Assembly (NCBI GenBank): GCA_037721555.1
Contig: JBBJOI010000004.1
Location: 62,001 to 126,000 of the forward strand
DNA from: Gaiellasilicea sp037721555
Lineage (GTDB): Bacteria; Actinomycetota; Thermoleophilia; Gaiellales; Gaiellaceae
Length of the DNA: 64,000 nt
Direction: 5' to 3'
Within the stretch, counting starts at the first letter, position 1; each line of letters starts with the position of its first letter. Shown here piece after piece: positions 39,332 to 47,965 of this stretch. The position numbers and the translations under genes were made by a program. Under the pieces are notes generated by a model. The model ran no database searches, had not been told where the DNA came from, and worked only from the letters and a program-made list of their open reading frames with translations.

Positions 39332-41485
39332 TTAGCCGGAGCTAGGTGCGACCCGCAGGGCGCGCGCCGCCCACGGGGGCAGCCACCAGTTCCAGCGGCC
39401 CATCAGGCGCATGATCGAGGGCACGAGCAAGGCCCTGATCACGGTCGCGTCGAAGATGATCCCCGCCGCGAGGCCGATGCCGAACTGCTTGATGTCGGTG
39501 CCGGGGCTCGTCGAGAGCACGAAGAACGCGAACATGAGGACGAGCGCGGCGCTCGTCACGAGCTTGCCGGTGCGGGCAAGACCGAGCGACACGGCGCGGA
39601 CGGTGTCGCCGGTCTCGTCGTAGGCCTCGCGCATGCGGGTGAGCATGAAGACCTCGTAGTCCATCGAGAGGCCGTAGAGGAACGCGAAGATCATCAGCGG
39701 GATCCAGGAGATGATCGAGTCGGTCGCGGGAACGCCCCAGATCGCCTCGCTGCCATTTCCCTTCTGGAAGATGAAGACGATGATCCCATAGGCCGCGCCG
39801 AGCGAGACCAGGTTCAGGATCACGGCCTTCAGCGGCAGCAGCACCGACCGGAACGCGCGCATCAGCAGCAGGTAGGTGAGCACGATCACGAAGAGGAGGA
39901 CATAGGGGAAGTTGCCGTAGACGGCGTCGATGAACTCCTCCTCCTCGGTCGGTATGCCCGCGAGGGTCAGTTGGGTTCCACCGCCGAACTCGCTCTCAGC
40001 GGCGGGCAATATGTCGTTCCGGAGGACGTCGACGGTCTCCTTCGTCTCCTTGCTAGAGCCGTCCGTGGTCGAGTACGCCTCGACCAACGCGATCTTCCTC
40101 GTCCGCGCGTTGGGGGGCGCGACTGCGCCGGCGATCCCGTCGTTCTCCTCGACCGCCCTCTCGACCTCGTCGATCTGGGCCAGCGTGGCGTTACCCTCGA
40201 CGACGACCTGGAACGGCTTCATCACCCCCAGTGTGATGCCGGCGTCCGTCAAGACCTGGGTCGCCTCGTGCGCCGGCCCGCCACCCGGAAGGTCCTGCGC
40301 CTGCGCGTCGGCCGGGTTGAGCTGCAGGCCATAGAAGAGCAGCAGCGCCACGACGGCCAGGCCGGAGGCTGCCACCGCGGCCGGCCGGCGCATCACCGTC
40401 CGCGCCCAGCGGTTCCAGAAGCCCTTCTCGGGATCATCGCTCCCCTCGACCAGGCGTCGCGGCAGCACGCGGAGGCTGTTGATCCGCGGGCCGAGGGTGT
40501 AGAGCAGGGCCGGCAGCAGCGTGATCGCGGTCAGCACCGAAACGGCCGGGATCAGCATGCCGCCGATCCCGATCGAGCGGATGAACGGCAGCGGCAGGAT
40601 GATCATGCTGAGCAGGCCAACCGCGACGGTCGAGCCGGAGACGATCACGGAACGGCCCGCATGGCGCATCGTCTCCACGAGCGCCGCCTCACGCTCCGCG
40701 CCGTGCCTGAGCTCCTCGCGGAAGCGGAAGATCATCAGCAGGGCGTAGTCGATCGCCACTCCGAGCCCGATCAACGCGACGAGGAACTGCACGATGATCG
40801 AGACGTCCGTGACGTAGGTGAGGATCCAGATCAGCGTGAACGTGTTGAGAATCGAGACGAGCGCGATCAGCAGCGGTATCGCGATCGCGGGCAAGGTGCC
40901 GAAGGTGAAGAGCAGGATCACGAGCGCTCCGGCTCCGCCGATGAGCGCCTCGATCAGGACGCTGGGCGGCTCCGATCCCTCGCTGCCCTCGCTCGCTTCG
41001 CCGTACAGAGCGTCGATTCCCGTGACGTAGCCGTCGACGCCCGGCGGCAGCGCCGCCTCGAGCGCGTCCGATGTAGGCGTGAGATTGACCCCCTCGAAAC
41101 TCGCCTGGCCGGCCGCGTAGACGTTGGCGAACGTGACGTGCCGGTCGTCCGAGACGAAGACCTCGTCCTGGGTGTTGAAGAACGAGCTGACGCGCGAGCC
41201 GGGGTTTGCAGCCGCGGCGCGCTGGATCGCGCGCTCGACCCCGTCCACCTCCGTGACGTCGCCGTCAGCACGCATGACGAGCACGAACGGGAACAACTCA
41301 CCGCTCCCGAGCTCCTGAACTGCGCGCTGATTCGCCTCGTACCCATCGGCCCCGGGGATCGAGAAGTCCTCGAGCCAGCGATCCGCAAGCTGCCCCGCGG
41401 CGAAGCCGCCGAACAGCGTCAGCGCGATCCAGACGCCGATGATGACGAAGCGACGGCGAGCGACGAAGTGGGCGAGGCGTTCCAC
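39332..41485 (-). CDS. MMPL-family RND transporter
   Basis: 717 residues from GTG 41485. It has 12 predicted membrane segments in two similar halves, each with a large extracytoplasmic loop. TM1 is VIIGVWIALTLFGGFAAGQL; the TM4 region VALIGLGVAIDYALLMIFRF and TM10 region MIFAFLYGLSMDYEVFMLTR carry the D-Y motif of MMPL proton relays. Related proteins export lipids or drugs using the proton gradient. No repressor is adjacent. It is followed 9 bp upstream by the 94-residue gene. Confidence 0.92.
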   Translation of the reverse strand: MERLAHFVARRRFVIIGVWIALTLFGGFAAGQLADRWLEDFSIPGADGYEANQRAVQELGSGELFPFVLVMRADGDVTEVDGVERAIQRAAAANPGSRVSSFFNTQDEVFVSDDRHVTFANVYAAGQASFEGVNLTPTSDALEAALPPGVDGYVTGIDALYGEASEGSEGSEPPSVLIEALIGGAGALVILLFTFGTLPAIAIPLLIALVSILNTFTLIWILTYVTDVSIIVQFLVALIGLGVAIDYALLMIFRFREELRHGAEREAALVETMRHAGRSVIVSGSTVAVGLLSMIILPLPFIRSIGIGGMLIPAVSVLTAITLLPALLYTLGPRINSLRVLPRRLVEGSDDPEKGFWNRWARTVMRRPAAVAASGLAVVALLLFYGLQLNPADAQAQDLPGGGPAHEATQVLTDAGITLGVMKPFQVVVEGNATLAQIDEVERAVEENDGIAGAVAPPNARTRKIALVEAYSTTDGSSKETKETVDVLRNDILPAAESEFGGGTQLTLAGIPTEEEEFIDAVYGNFPYVLLFVIVLTYLLLMRAFRSVLLPLKAVILNLVSLGAAYGIIVFIFQKGNGSEAIWGVPATDSIISWIPLMIFAFLYGLSMDYEVFMLTRMREAYDETGDTVRAVSLGLARTGKLVTSAALVLMFAFFVLSTSPGTDIKQFGIGLAAGIIFDATVIRALLVPSIMRLMGRWNWWLPPWAARALRVAPSSG

Positions 41486-41494
41486 GGCGCAAAC

Positions 41495-41779
41495 CTACTG
41501 ATTCTTGCGGTTGCCAGGTGGTGAACGCAGTCTGCCCTCGATCTCCTCGATCCGGGCGAGGGTTCGCTGCATCCAGCCGCGGGCACGGAAGCGTTCGCCG
41601 ATAGCGTCCTCGAAGAGCCGCGCGCGCTCGAGCAGCACCGCCTTTAACTCCTCCCGCTCGTCCTTGTCGAGCTCACCGGAGAGGCGGCGAACGGCCTGTG
41701 CGAAGTCCTTCCCGCTGTGTGTCTCCGCGAGCTCGTCGACTCGTCGCTCGAGCTCGGCTCGGCGGAGAGCCTCTAACAC
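41495..41779 (-). CDS. Small helical protein upstream of MMPL
   Basis: 94 residues from GTG 41779, all helical and charged (RRAELERRVDELAETHSGKD, then LDKDEREELKAVLLERARLF). No membrane segment is present. The start lies within the left terminal repeat of element E5, so the element probably provides part of its 5' region. It is likely co-transcribed with the MMPL gene. Function unknown. Confidence 0.6.
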   Translation of the reverse strand: MLEALRRAELERRVDELAETHSGKDFAQAVRRLSGELDKDEREELKAVLLERARLFEDAIGERFRARGWMQRTLARIEEIEGRLRSPPGNRKNQ

Positions 41780-41936
41780 GCTGAAACTCTGAGCCGGCAG
41801 AGCACGCTGGGCGGTACGACGCGGCGTCGTCGGTCGCGTCCAGATGTCTCATCTGGACGCTCCCTGCGTCCTTGCCTGGGCCTCGCACCACCCATCGCAC
41901 CGCGCCGACGAGGCCTCATCGTGTTAGAAGCTCTAG
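41764..41936. repeat. CTAG-type 173-bp inverted-repeat element E5
   Basis: Left end GGAGAGCCTCTAACACGCTG; right end, inverted, CTAGAGCTTCTAACACGATG. On the minus strand the core has the same AAGGACGCAGGGAG (41860-41873) and CGACCGACGACGC as E1/E2, but a different 10-bp hairpin between them (41837-41859: CGTCCAGATG, TCT, CATCTGGACG). Conserved pairing with changed bases is covariation. Confidence 0.82.
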
Positions 41937-41956
41937 GCACCCTTCTGAGCCTCGAG

Positions 41957-43426
41957 CTAGCGAGCCGGACCCGGCTCAACCGAGAGTTCAGGATGATCCT
42001 CGAAGCGGTAGGCGACGATCGCCCGCTTCGCCGCCTTCACCTCGTCGAGGCGGCGCACGGGTCGTGAGCGCGGCGCCCCGTGCAGCAGCTCCGGGCTCTC
42101 CGCCGCCTCGCGGGCGATCGCGATCAGCGCGTCGGCGAACGCGTCGAGGCGCTCTTTCGGCTCCGTCTCCGTCGGCTCGATCATCAGCGCCTCCGGCACG
42201 ACCAGCGGAAAGTAGATCGTCGGCGGGTGGAAGCCGTAGTCCATCAGCCGCTTCGCCACGTCGAGCGCGTTCACGCCGTGCTCTCGCTTCAACGTGCGTG
42301 CGGATACGACGAACTCGTGCATGCAGAGGCGGTCGTACGGCAGGTCATAGGCATCCCGTAGCCGAGCTAGCAGGTAATTCGCGTTCAGCACGGCGACCTC
42401 CGACATCTCCCGCAGCGCCGGCCCGTAGCTGCGGATAAAGGCGTAGGAGCGCACGAAGACGCCAAAGGGACCGGTGTACCCGCGCACCTTGCCGATCGAC
42501 TTGGGCCGGTCGCCGTCGAGCCGAAAGCGGTCGCCCTCCCGGACGACCGCCGGTGTCGGCAGGTACGGCTCGAGCGTGTCCCGCACGACGATCGGCCCGC
42601 CGCCCGGCCCGCCGCCGCCGTGCGGCTGCGAGAAGGTCTTGTGCAGGTTGATGTGGACGATGTCGAAGCCCATGTCGCCCGGGCGGGAGATCCCGCAGAC
42701 GGCGTTCAGGTTCGCGCCGTCGTAGTAGAGGAGTGAGCCCGCGTCGTGGAAGATGCGAGCGACCTCGGAGATGTTCTCGTCGAAGAGGCCGAGCGTGGAT
42801 GGATTCGTCAGCATCAGTCCCGCCGTCCGCTCGTCCACCTTCGCCCGGAGATCGTCGAGGTCCAGGTTCCCGCGCGCGTCCGTCCCGACCTTCGCGAGCT
42901 TGTATCCGGCCATCGTCACGCTTGCCGGGTTGGTGCCGTGGGCGGTGTCGGCGGTGATGATCGTGTCCCGCTCCTCGCCGCGGTCGGCGAAGTACGCCCG
43001 CATCAGCATCAGGCCCGTCAGCTCCCCCTGCGAGCCGGCGGCGGGCTGCAGCGAGCACGCGTGGAGCCCCGCCACCTCCTGCAGGATCTCCTGCAGGCGC
43101 CACATCAGCTCGAGCGCACCCTGCACGCCGTCCTCCTCCTGAAGCGGGTGCAGATCCTTGAAGCCTGGCAGCATCGCGAGCCGCTCGTTCACGCGCGGGT
43201 TGTGCTTCATCGTGCACGAGCCGAGCGGGTAGAAGCCGGTGTCGACGCCGAAGTTGCGCGTCGAGAGCTCCGTGAAGTGGCGGACGAGCTCCGGCTCGGA
43301 CAGCTCGGGCAGGCGCGGCGGCGCAGCGCGGCGCAGCTCCTCGGGCACCTCGACCGCGGGCAGGTCGTACCGCGGCAGCGTCGAGGCGCGCCGCCCCGCC
43401 CTCGACTTCTCGAAGATCAGGTCCAC
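41957..43426 (-). CDS. gcvPB: Glycine dehydrogenase (decarboxylating) subunit 2
   Basis: 489 residues from GTG 43426. PLP lysine Lys263 in HINLHKTFSQPHGGGGPG; GFYPLGSCTMKHNPRVNERL and PAAGSQGELTGLMLMRAYF are standard. It forms the P-protein with GcvPA, decarboxylating glycine onto the lipoyl arm of GcvH. The gene is in order gcvT-gcvH-gcvPA-gcvPB but separated from gcvPA by element E4. The GTG directly abuts the element. Confidence 0.93.
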   Translation of the reverse strand: MDLIFEKSRAGRRASTLPRYDLPAVEVPEELRRAAPPRLPELSEPELVRHFTELSTRNFGVDTGFYPLGSCTMKHNPRVNERLAMLPGFKDLHPLQEEDGVQGALELMWRLQEILQEVAGLHACSLQPAAGSQGELTGLMLMRAYFADRGEERDTIITADTAHGTNPASVTMAGYKLAKVGTDARGNLDLDDLRAKVDERTAGLMLTNPSTLGLFDENISEVARIFHDAGSLLYYDGANLNAVCGISRPGDMGFDIVHINLHKTFSQPHGGGGPGGGPIVVRDTLEPYLPTPAVVREGDRFRLDGDRPKSIGKVRGYTGPFGVFVRSYAFIRSYGPALREMSEVAVLNANYLLARLRDAYDLPYDRLCMHEFVVSARTLKREHGVNALDVAKRLMDYGFHPPTIYFPLVVPEALMIEPTETEPKERLDAFADALIAIAREAAESPELLHGAPRSRPVRRLDEVKAAKRAIVAYRFEDHPELSVEPGPAR

Positions 43427-43593
43427 CAGTGCACAGTTCCGGAAATCCGTTGCCGCTCTGGGCAGTGGGCAAGTGCGATCTGGCGGCGCACGGTGCCCGC
43501 GCGGGTGCCGGTCGCACGTCCGCGGGTGCCGGGTGGCGTCAGGCGCGGCTGGATGCTCGCAGAACTCGAGGAGATTGCGGACTGGTGCACTAG
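43426..43593. repeat. CTAG-type 168-bp inverted-repeat element E4 inside the gcv operon
   Basis: Right end, inverted, CTAGTGCACCAGTCCGCAAT; left end CCAGTGCACAGTTCCGGAAA. The right end matches E1 (CTAGTGCACC-GTCCGCAA). The core differs from E1/E2/E5: GTGCGA/TCGCAC arms and the palindrome CCCGCGCGGG. It fills the whole space between gcvPA and gcvPB, and its CTAG supplies the gcvPA stop. Confidence 0.75.
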
Positions 43594-44921
43594 GCGCCGA
43601 CCTCGTCGAGCACCTCGGCAAGTCGATCGATGTCGCCCGGGCTTCGTTTCTCCGTCACCGCGACGAGCAGCACGTCGTCCATCCCTTGATAGTCGCGCCC
43701 GAGTGCGTACCCCGGGTGCACGCCATGCTCGCGGGCGGCGCGGATCACGTCGCGCGCGTCACCCCGCACGCGGATCGCGAACTCCTTGAAGGTCGCGCGC
43801 TCGGGAAAGACGAGCTCGCGTCCGAGCCGCTCCTTCGCATAGGCAGCGAGGCTCATGCAGGTCTCACCGAGCTCACGGAGCCCCTGCGGGCCGAGCCAGC
43901 TCAGGTGGACGAGCCCGGCGAGCGCGAGCAGCGTCTGGTTCGTCGTGATGTTCGACGTCGCCTTCTCACGCCGAATGTGCTGCTCGCGGGTCTGGAGCGT
44001 GAGGACGTACCCGCGCGCGCCGTTCAGGTCGGTCGTCTCGCCGATGATGCGCCCCGGCAGCCGTCGGGTGTACTCCGACTTCGCGGCGAGAAACCCGTAG
44101 TGCGGCCCGGCGTAGGATTGGTAGTTGCCGGCGCTCTGCCCCTCACCGATCGCGAGCGCGGCTCCGTAGTTTCCCGGAGCCTCAAGGATGCCGAGCGAGA
44201 TCGGATCGACGTGTGCCACGGCCAGGGCACCGGCCTCGGTGGCAGCGGCAACCAGATCGGGCGCGGGCTCGAGACAGCCGAATACGTTTGGCTGCTGGAA
44301 GATCACGGCGGCCGCGTCCGCGGCCGCGGCGGCCAGGAGCTCCAGGTCTGTGGTGCCGCCTCGGTGGGGAACCTCCACCACCTCGAGTCCGAATCCGACA
44401 GCGTAGGTCTTGACCACCTGCAGAACCTGCGGATGGAGCGTCTCGGCCAGCACGACCTTCGAGCGGCCGGTGATGTGCTTGGCGACGTAGCAGGCGTCGG
44501 CGGCCACGGTCGTGCCGTCGTAGCCGGAGGCGTTCGAGACATCCATGCCCGTGAGCTCGCAGATTGCCGTCTGGTACTCGAAGATCGCCTGGAGCACACC
44601 CTGGCTCATCTCCGGCTGATAGGGCGTGTACGCGGTCAGGAACTCACCGCGCTGGAGTACCGCGTCGACGACGGCCGGCACGTAGTGGTCGTAGATACCG
44701 GCACCGAGGAAGGACAGCTCCTTGCCCGTGTCCACGTTCCTTGCGGCCAGCTCCTCGAGGTGGCGGACGAGCTCGGGCTCGGAGAGCGCCGGCTCGAGGT
44801 CGAGACGGCCGGCGAAGCGCACCGCAGCGGGAATGTCCCCGAAGAGCTCCTCGACAGAGGCGACTCCGATCGTCTCGAGCATCTGGTCGCGATCGGCGGC
44901 CGTGAGCGAGAGCTGGCTCAA
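43590..44921 (-). CDS. gcvPA: Glycine dehydrogenase (decarboxylating) subunit 1
   Basis: 443 residues from TTG 44921, overlapping the gcvH stop (TTGA). FLGAGIYDHYVPAVVDAVLQ, RGEFLTAYTPYQPEMSQGVL and GMDVSNASGYDGTTVAADAC are diagnostic. This subunit lacks the PLP lysine and pairs with GcvPB. A two-subunit P-protein is usual in thermophiles and many actinobacteria-like lineages. TAG 43590 lies in the terminal CTAG of E4. Confidence 0.93.
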   Translation of the reverse strand: MSQLSLTAADRDQMLETIGVASVEELFGDIPAAVRFAGRLDLEPALSEPELVRHLEELAARNVDTGKELSFLGAGIYDHYVPAVVDAVLQRGEFLTAYTPYQPEMSQGVLQAIFEYQTAICELTGMDVSNASGYDGTTVAADACYVAKHITGRSKVVLAETLHPQVLQVVKTYAVGFGLEVVEVPHRGGTTDLELLAAAAADAAAVIFQQPNVFGCLEPAPDLVAAATEAGALAVAHVDPISLGILEAPGNYGAALAIGEGQSAGNYQSYAGPHYGFLAAKSEYTRRLPGRIIGETTDLNGARGYVLTLQTREQHIRREKATSNITTNQTLLALAGLVHLSWLGPQGLRELGETCMSLAAYAKERLGRELVFPERATFKEFAIRVRGDARDVIRAAREHGVHPGYALGRDYQGMDDVLLVAVTEKRSPGDIDRLAEVLDEVGA

Positions 44922-45313
44922 GCTTCCGCGACGAGCTGTTTGTACGCGTCGAGGTCGAGCAAGGCCTCGACCTCCGCCGGATCGGACAGACGGATGCGGA
45001 GCAGCCAGCCGTCGCCGTAGGGATCCGCGTTCACGAGCTCAGGTGCGTCGACGACCGCCTGGTTCACCTCGAGAATCTCTCCGGAGAGGGGGGCGATCAC
45101 GTCGGACACGGCCTTGACGGACTCCACCTCGCCGTAGCTCGCGTCCTTCGACACGGCTGCGCCCGGCTCCGGCGCCTCGAAGTGCACGAGCTCGCCGAGG
45201 GAGTCCTGCGCGAACCAGGTGACCCCGACCGTCGCCTCGTCGCCCGCGATGCGGGCCCAGTCGTGCTCGCGGTGGTACTTCAGGTCTTCGGGGTAGCTCT
45301 CGGCTGCAGCCAT
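44918..45313 (-). CDS. gcvH: Glycine cleavage system H protein
   Basis: 131 residues from ATG 45313. The lipoylated lysine is Lys67 in YGEVESVKAVSDV. PEDLKYHREHDWARI is the usual N-terminus. It carries the aminomethyl group between P- and T-proteins. It starts 8 bp after the gcvT stop. Confidence 0.95.
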   Translation of the reverse strand: MAAAESYPEDLKYHREHDWARIAGDEATVGVTWFAQDSLGELVHFEAPEPGAAVSKDASYGEVESVKAVSDVIAPLSGEILEVNQAVVDAPELVNADPYGDGWLLRIRLSDPAEVEALLDLDAYKQLVAEA

Positions 45314-45320
45314 CGATCGC

Positions 45321-46391
45321 TCATGCCTCCTCGGGCTTGTAGATCGGCTTCGGGACGACGGTCGCACGCCGGTCCTTACCGCGGACGTCGATCGTCAGCT
45401 CGCCGCCCGGCGCGGCGCTCTCCGTCAGGACGTAACCGAGGCCGATGCCCCGGTCGAGCATCGGCGAGTGTGTCCCGGACGTGACCTCGCCGGCGGATGA
45501 ACCATCGGCGCTCAGGATCGGCATGCCCGCACGCGGCACCGCTCGCTCCTCCATCACGAACGCGACGAGCTTCCGCGAGGGGCCCTCCTCCTTCACGCGC
45601 CGCAGCTTCTCGGCACCCGTGAAGTCCTTCTTCTCCAGCGCGCAGGTCCAGCCCAGGCCCGCCGAGATGGCGTCGGTGCGCGGCGTGATGTCGTTGCCGT
45701 GGAGCGGGTAGCAGACCTCGAGGCGAAGGGTGTCGCGGGCGCCGAGGCCGCACGGCACTGCGCCCCGGGCGAGAACGGCATCCCACAGCGCGGCCGCGTC
45801 TTCGTCGGGGCACATGAGCTCGCAGCCCCGCTCACCGGTGTAACCCGTGCGGTTCACCATCACCTCGAGGCCGTCCACCTCGCCCATCGCGTGCGTGAAC
45901 TGCTTTGCCTCCGGCAGCCCGAGGCGCTCGATCGAGCGGGGACCTTGAACCGCGAGCAGCGTGTATTCGTCCGAGGCGTCGCGAACGTCGGAGCCGCGGA
46001 TCTCCCGCTCCTTCAACCAGGCGTACGCCGCTTCTCTGTTGCCAGCATTGACAACGAGAAGATAGTGGTGCCGCTCGAGCCGGTAGACGATCAGGTCGTC
46101 GACGATCCCGCCCTCGTCGTTCGTCAGCAGTGTGTACTGAGCTTCCCTGTCCCCGATCCGGCTCAGGTCGTTGGAGAGCAGCGACTGGAGCAGCTCCTCC
46201 GCCGCCGGCCCCTCGACGCGCAGCTGACCCATGTGCGAGACGTCGAAGACGCCGCAGTCCCGCCGGACGGCGAGGTGCTCGTCGATCACACCCGCGTACT
46301 GGACGGGCATCTCCCACCCCGCGAAGGGCACCATCCGCGCGCCCGCAGCGACGTGCCGCTCGTGGAGCGGTGTCCTCAGGAGCGTCTGCAC
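45321..46391 (-). CDS. gcvT: Aminomethyltransferase (T protein)
   Basis: 356 residues from GTG 46391. LRTPLHERHVAAGARMVPFA, GWEMPVQY, VFDVSHMGQLRVEGPAAEEL and NRTGYTGERGCELMCP are typical of GcvT. It transfers the methylene group to tetrahydrofolate and releases ammonia. It heads the gcv operon. The 115 bp upstream contain no recognisable glycine-riboswitch core. Confidence 0.94.
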   Translation of the reverse strand: MQTLLRTPLHERHVAAGARMVPFAGWEMPVQYAGVIDEHLAVRRDCGVFDVSHMGQLRVEGPAAEELLQSLLSNDLSRIGDREAQYTLLTNDEGGIVDDLIVYRLERHHYLLVVNAGNREAAYAWLKEREIRGSDVRDASDEYTLLAVQGPRSIERLGLPEAKQFTHAMGEVDGLEVMVNRTGYTGERGCELMCPDEDAAALWDAVLARGAVPCGLGARDTLRLEVCYPLHGNDITPRTDAISAGLGWTCALEKKDFTGAEKLRRVKEEGPSRKLVAFVMEERAVPRAGMPILSADGSSAGEVTSGTHSPMLDRGIGLGYVLTESAAPGGELTIDVRGKDRRATVVPKPIYKPEEA

Positions 46392-46506
46392 GCGGTGACT
46401 GTAACGGCTGCCGAATGGGCCAGGCCCTCGCTAACGGGGGGTCACCAGGGGCTGGAGGCGCACCGGGGCGCGGGAACCAGCCGGCAAGCAGGGGTGTAGT
46501 TCCTCC

Positions 46507-46758
46507 GTGGACATCCGCGCGCGTCTCTGTTCGACGATCGCGTTTGCCTCCGTCACCGCGTTCGCGACGCCGACCACGGCGGCGAAGGGGCCTGCGAGAG
46601 CGACGATCTGCGGCGACTCAGGCTGCGCAGCCCTGCAGGGTCACGACGAGCTCCACCCGCTCTGGTTCTGGTGGGTCGACGCCGTTCTCGCAGCGGCGCG
46701 CGCCGAAGCCGGCCCGTTCTTCCGGATCGTCGTGCGCCAGGAGGCGCTGGCGGCCTAG
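46507..46758 (+). CDS. Small secreted protein, unknown
   Basis: 83 residues from GTG 46507. N-terminal signal-like segment RLCSTIAFASVTAFATPTTA, then AARATICGDSGC-type Cys pair and HPLWFWWVDAVLAAARAEAG. No family is recognised. It converges with ftsZ, and the two stops share one CTAG (46755-46758), an unoccupied site of the type used by elements E1-E5. Confidence 0.5.
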   Translation: MDIRARLCSTIAFASVTAFATPTTAAKGPARATICGDSGCAALQGHDELHPLWFWWVDAVLAAARAEAGPFFRIVVRQEALAA

Positions 46759-47822
46759 TCTTCGCGCAGGAAGGACGGGATCTCGAGCTCCGCATCGGAG
46801 TTGCGCACGCGCTCGGGCGACCTGCTCGCGGACGTTGGGACCCCGGCCGTCTCGGGGCGCCGACGACGCGCTCGCGTCCCCCCGAAGCCAGTTGCGATCA
46901 CCGTCACCCGCACCTCGTCCCCGAGCGACTCGTCGATCACCGCACCGAAGATCACGTTGGCATTCCCGTCTGCCGCGCTCGTGACGACCTCGGCAGCTTC
47001 GTTCACCTCGAAGAGGCCGAGATCGGAGCCGCCGGTGATGTTCAGCAGGATTCCGGTCGCACCGTCGACCGACTGCTCGAGCAGCGGCGAGGAGACCGCC
47101 GTCCGCGCGGCCTCGGCGGCTCGGTTCTCGCCGGACGCGGTGCCGATCCCCATCAGGGCAGAGCCTGCGTCCCGCATGATCGTACGGACGTCGGCGAAGT
47201 CGAGGTTGACGATGCCGGGCACCGTGATCAGGTCGGTGATCCCCTGCACGCCCTGCCGGAGGATGTCGTCGGCGATCCGGAAGGCCTCGGTCATCGGCGT
47301 GCGCTTCTCGACCACCTGCAGCAGGCGGTCGTTCTCGATCACGATCAAGGTGTCGACGCGCTCGCGAAGCTCCTGGATCCCCTGCTCCGCCTGCTCGGCA
47401 CGCCTGCGCCCTTCGAAGCCGAACGGCTTGGTGACGACTCCCACCGTCAGCGCCTCGAGCTCGCGGCCGAGCTCGGCGACGATCGGGGCGCCGCCGGTTC
47501 CGGTTCCGCCACCCTCCCCGGCCGTGACGAAGATCATGTCTGCGCCCTTCAGCGCCTCCTTCAGCTCGTCGCGGCTTTCCTGAGCGGCTGCCTTGCCCAC
47601 CGCCGGGTCCGCCCCTGCGCCGAGCCCACGGGTCGCCTTCGAGCCGATGTGGATCTTCACGTCGGCCTCGGCCATCAGCAACGCCTGATTGTCGGTGTTG
47701 ACGGCGATGAACTCGACACCCCCCAAGCCGGCATCGACCATCCGGTTGACCGCGTTCGTGCCGCCGCCGCCAACACCGACGACCTTGATCGCTGCCAGGT
47801 AGTTGCCGCTGCCGTCCTTCAT
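46755..47822 (-). CDS. ftsZ: Cell division protein FtsZ
   Basis: 355 residues from ATG 47822. GTPase signature AGEGGGTGTGGAP (GGGTGTG at 104-110), T7-loop region VNLDFADVRTIMRDAGSALM, GIGTASGENR. A short linker leads to the C-terminal peptide IPSFLRED, which binds partner proteins. It polymerises into the division ring. There is no ftsA upstream, as in most actinobacteria. It has its own promoter candidate at 47911-47939 after ftsQ. Confidence 0.97.
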   Translation of the reverse strand: MKDGSGNYLAAIKVVGVGGGGTNAVNRMVDAGLGGVEFIAVNTDNQALLMAEADVKIHIGSKATRGLGAGADPAVGKAAAQESRDELKEALKGADMIFVTAGEGGGTGTGGAPIVAELGRELEALTVGVVTKPFGFEGRRRAEQAEQGIQELRERVDTLIVIENDRLLQVVEKRTPMTEAFRIADDILRQGVQGITDLITVPGIVNLDFADVRTIMRDAGSALMGIGTASGENRAAEAARTAVSSPLLEQSVDGATGILLNITGGSDLGLFEVNEAAEVVTSAADGNANVIFGAVIDESLGDEVRVTVIATGFGGTRARRRRPETAGVPTSASRSPERVRNSDAELEIPSFLRED

Positions 47823-47910
47823 CGCGCTCTCTCTTCCGTCAAGGGTTTACAGAGGTGGAACCTGAAGCTCCACTTGAGCGTCGGCTTTCAGGCCTACCGC
47901 TTCCGCGTGC

Positions 47911-47939
47911 AGGGTACGTCTGCAACTTCACCATGTCAA
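47911..47939 (-). promoter_or_regulatory. Candidate ftsZ promoter
   Basis: On the minus strand TTGACA (47934-47939), a 17-bp spacer, and TACCCT (47911-47916). The -35 is perfect, the -10 fair. It lies about 90 bp upstream of the ftsZ ATG. A GTGGA/TCCAC stem lies in the presumed leader. Confidence 0.55.
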
Positions 47940-47944
47940 CGCAA

Positions 47945-47965
47945 GTCTCAAGGAATAGTTGAGAC
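47945..47965. terminator. Hairpin across the ftsQ stop
   Basis: GTCTCAA, 7-base loop, TTGAGAC. It includes the ftsQ TGA (47948-47950) and stands between ftsQ and the ftsZ promoter. No T-run follows, so attenuation or mRNA stabilisation are as likely as termination. Confidence 0.35.

Noticed and set aside
39971..41524. 517-codon plus-strand frame opposite the MMPL gene
   Set aside because: Composition is Arg/Asp-rich with no domain; it is the antisense shadow of the transporter gene, common in high-GC DNA.
46392..46506. Glycine riboswitch upstream of gcvT
   Set aside because: The gap is GC-rich and can fold but shows no GGAGAG or AAAGGACAGA-type glycine-aptamer core.
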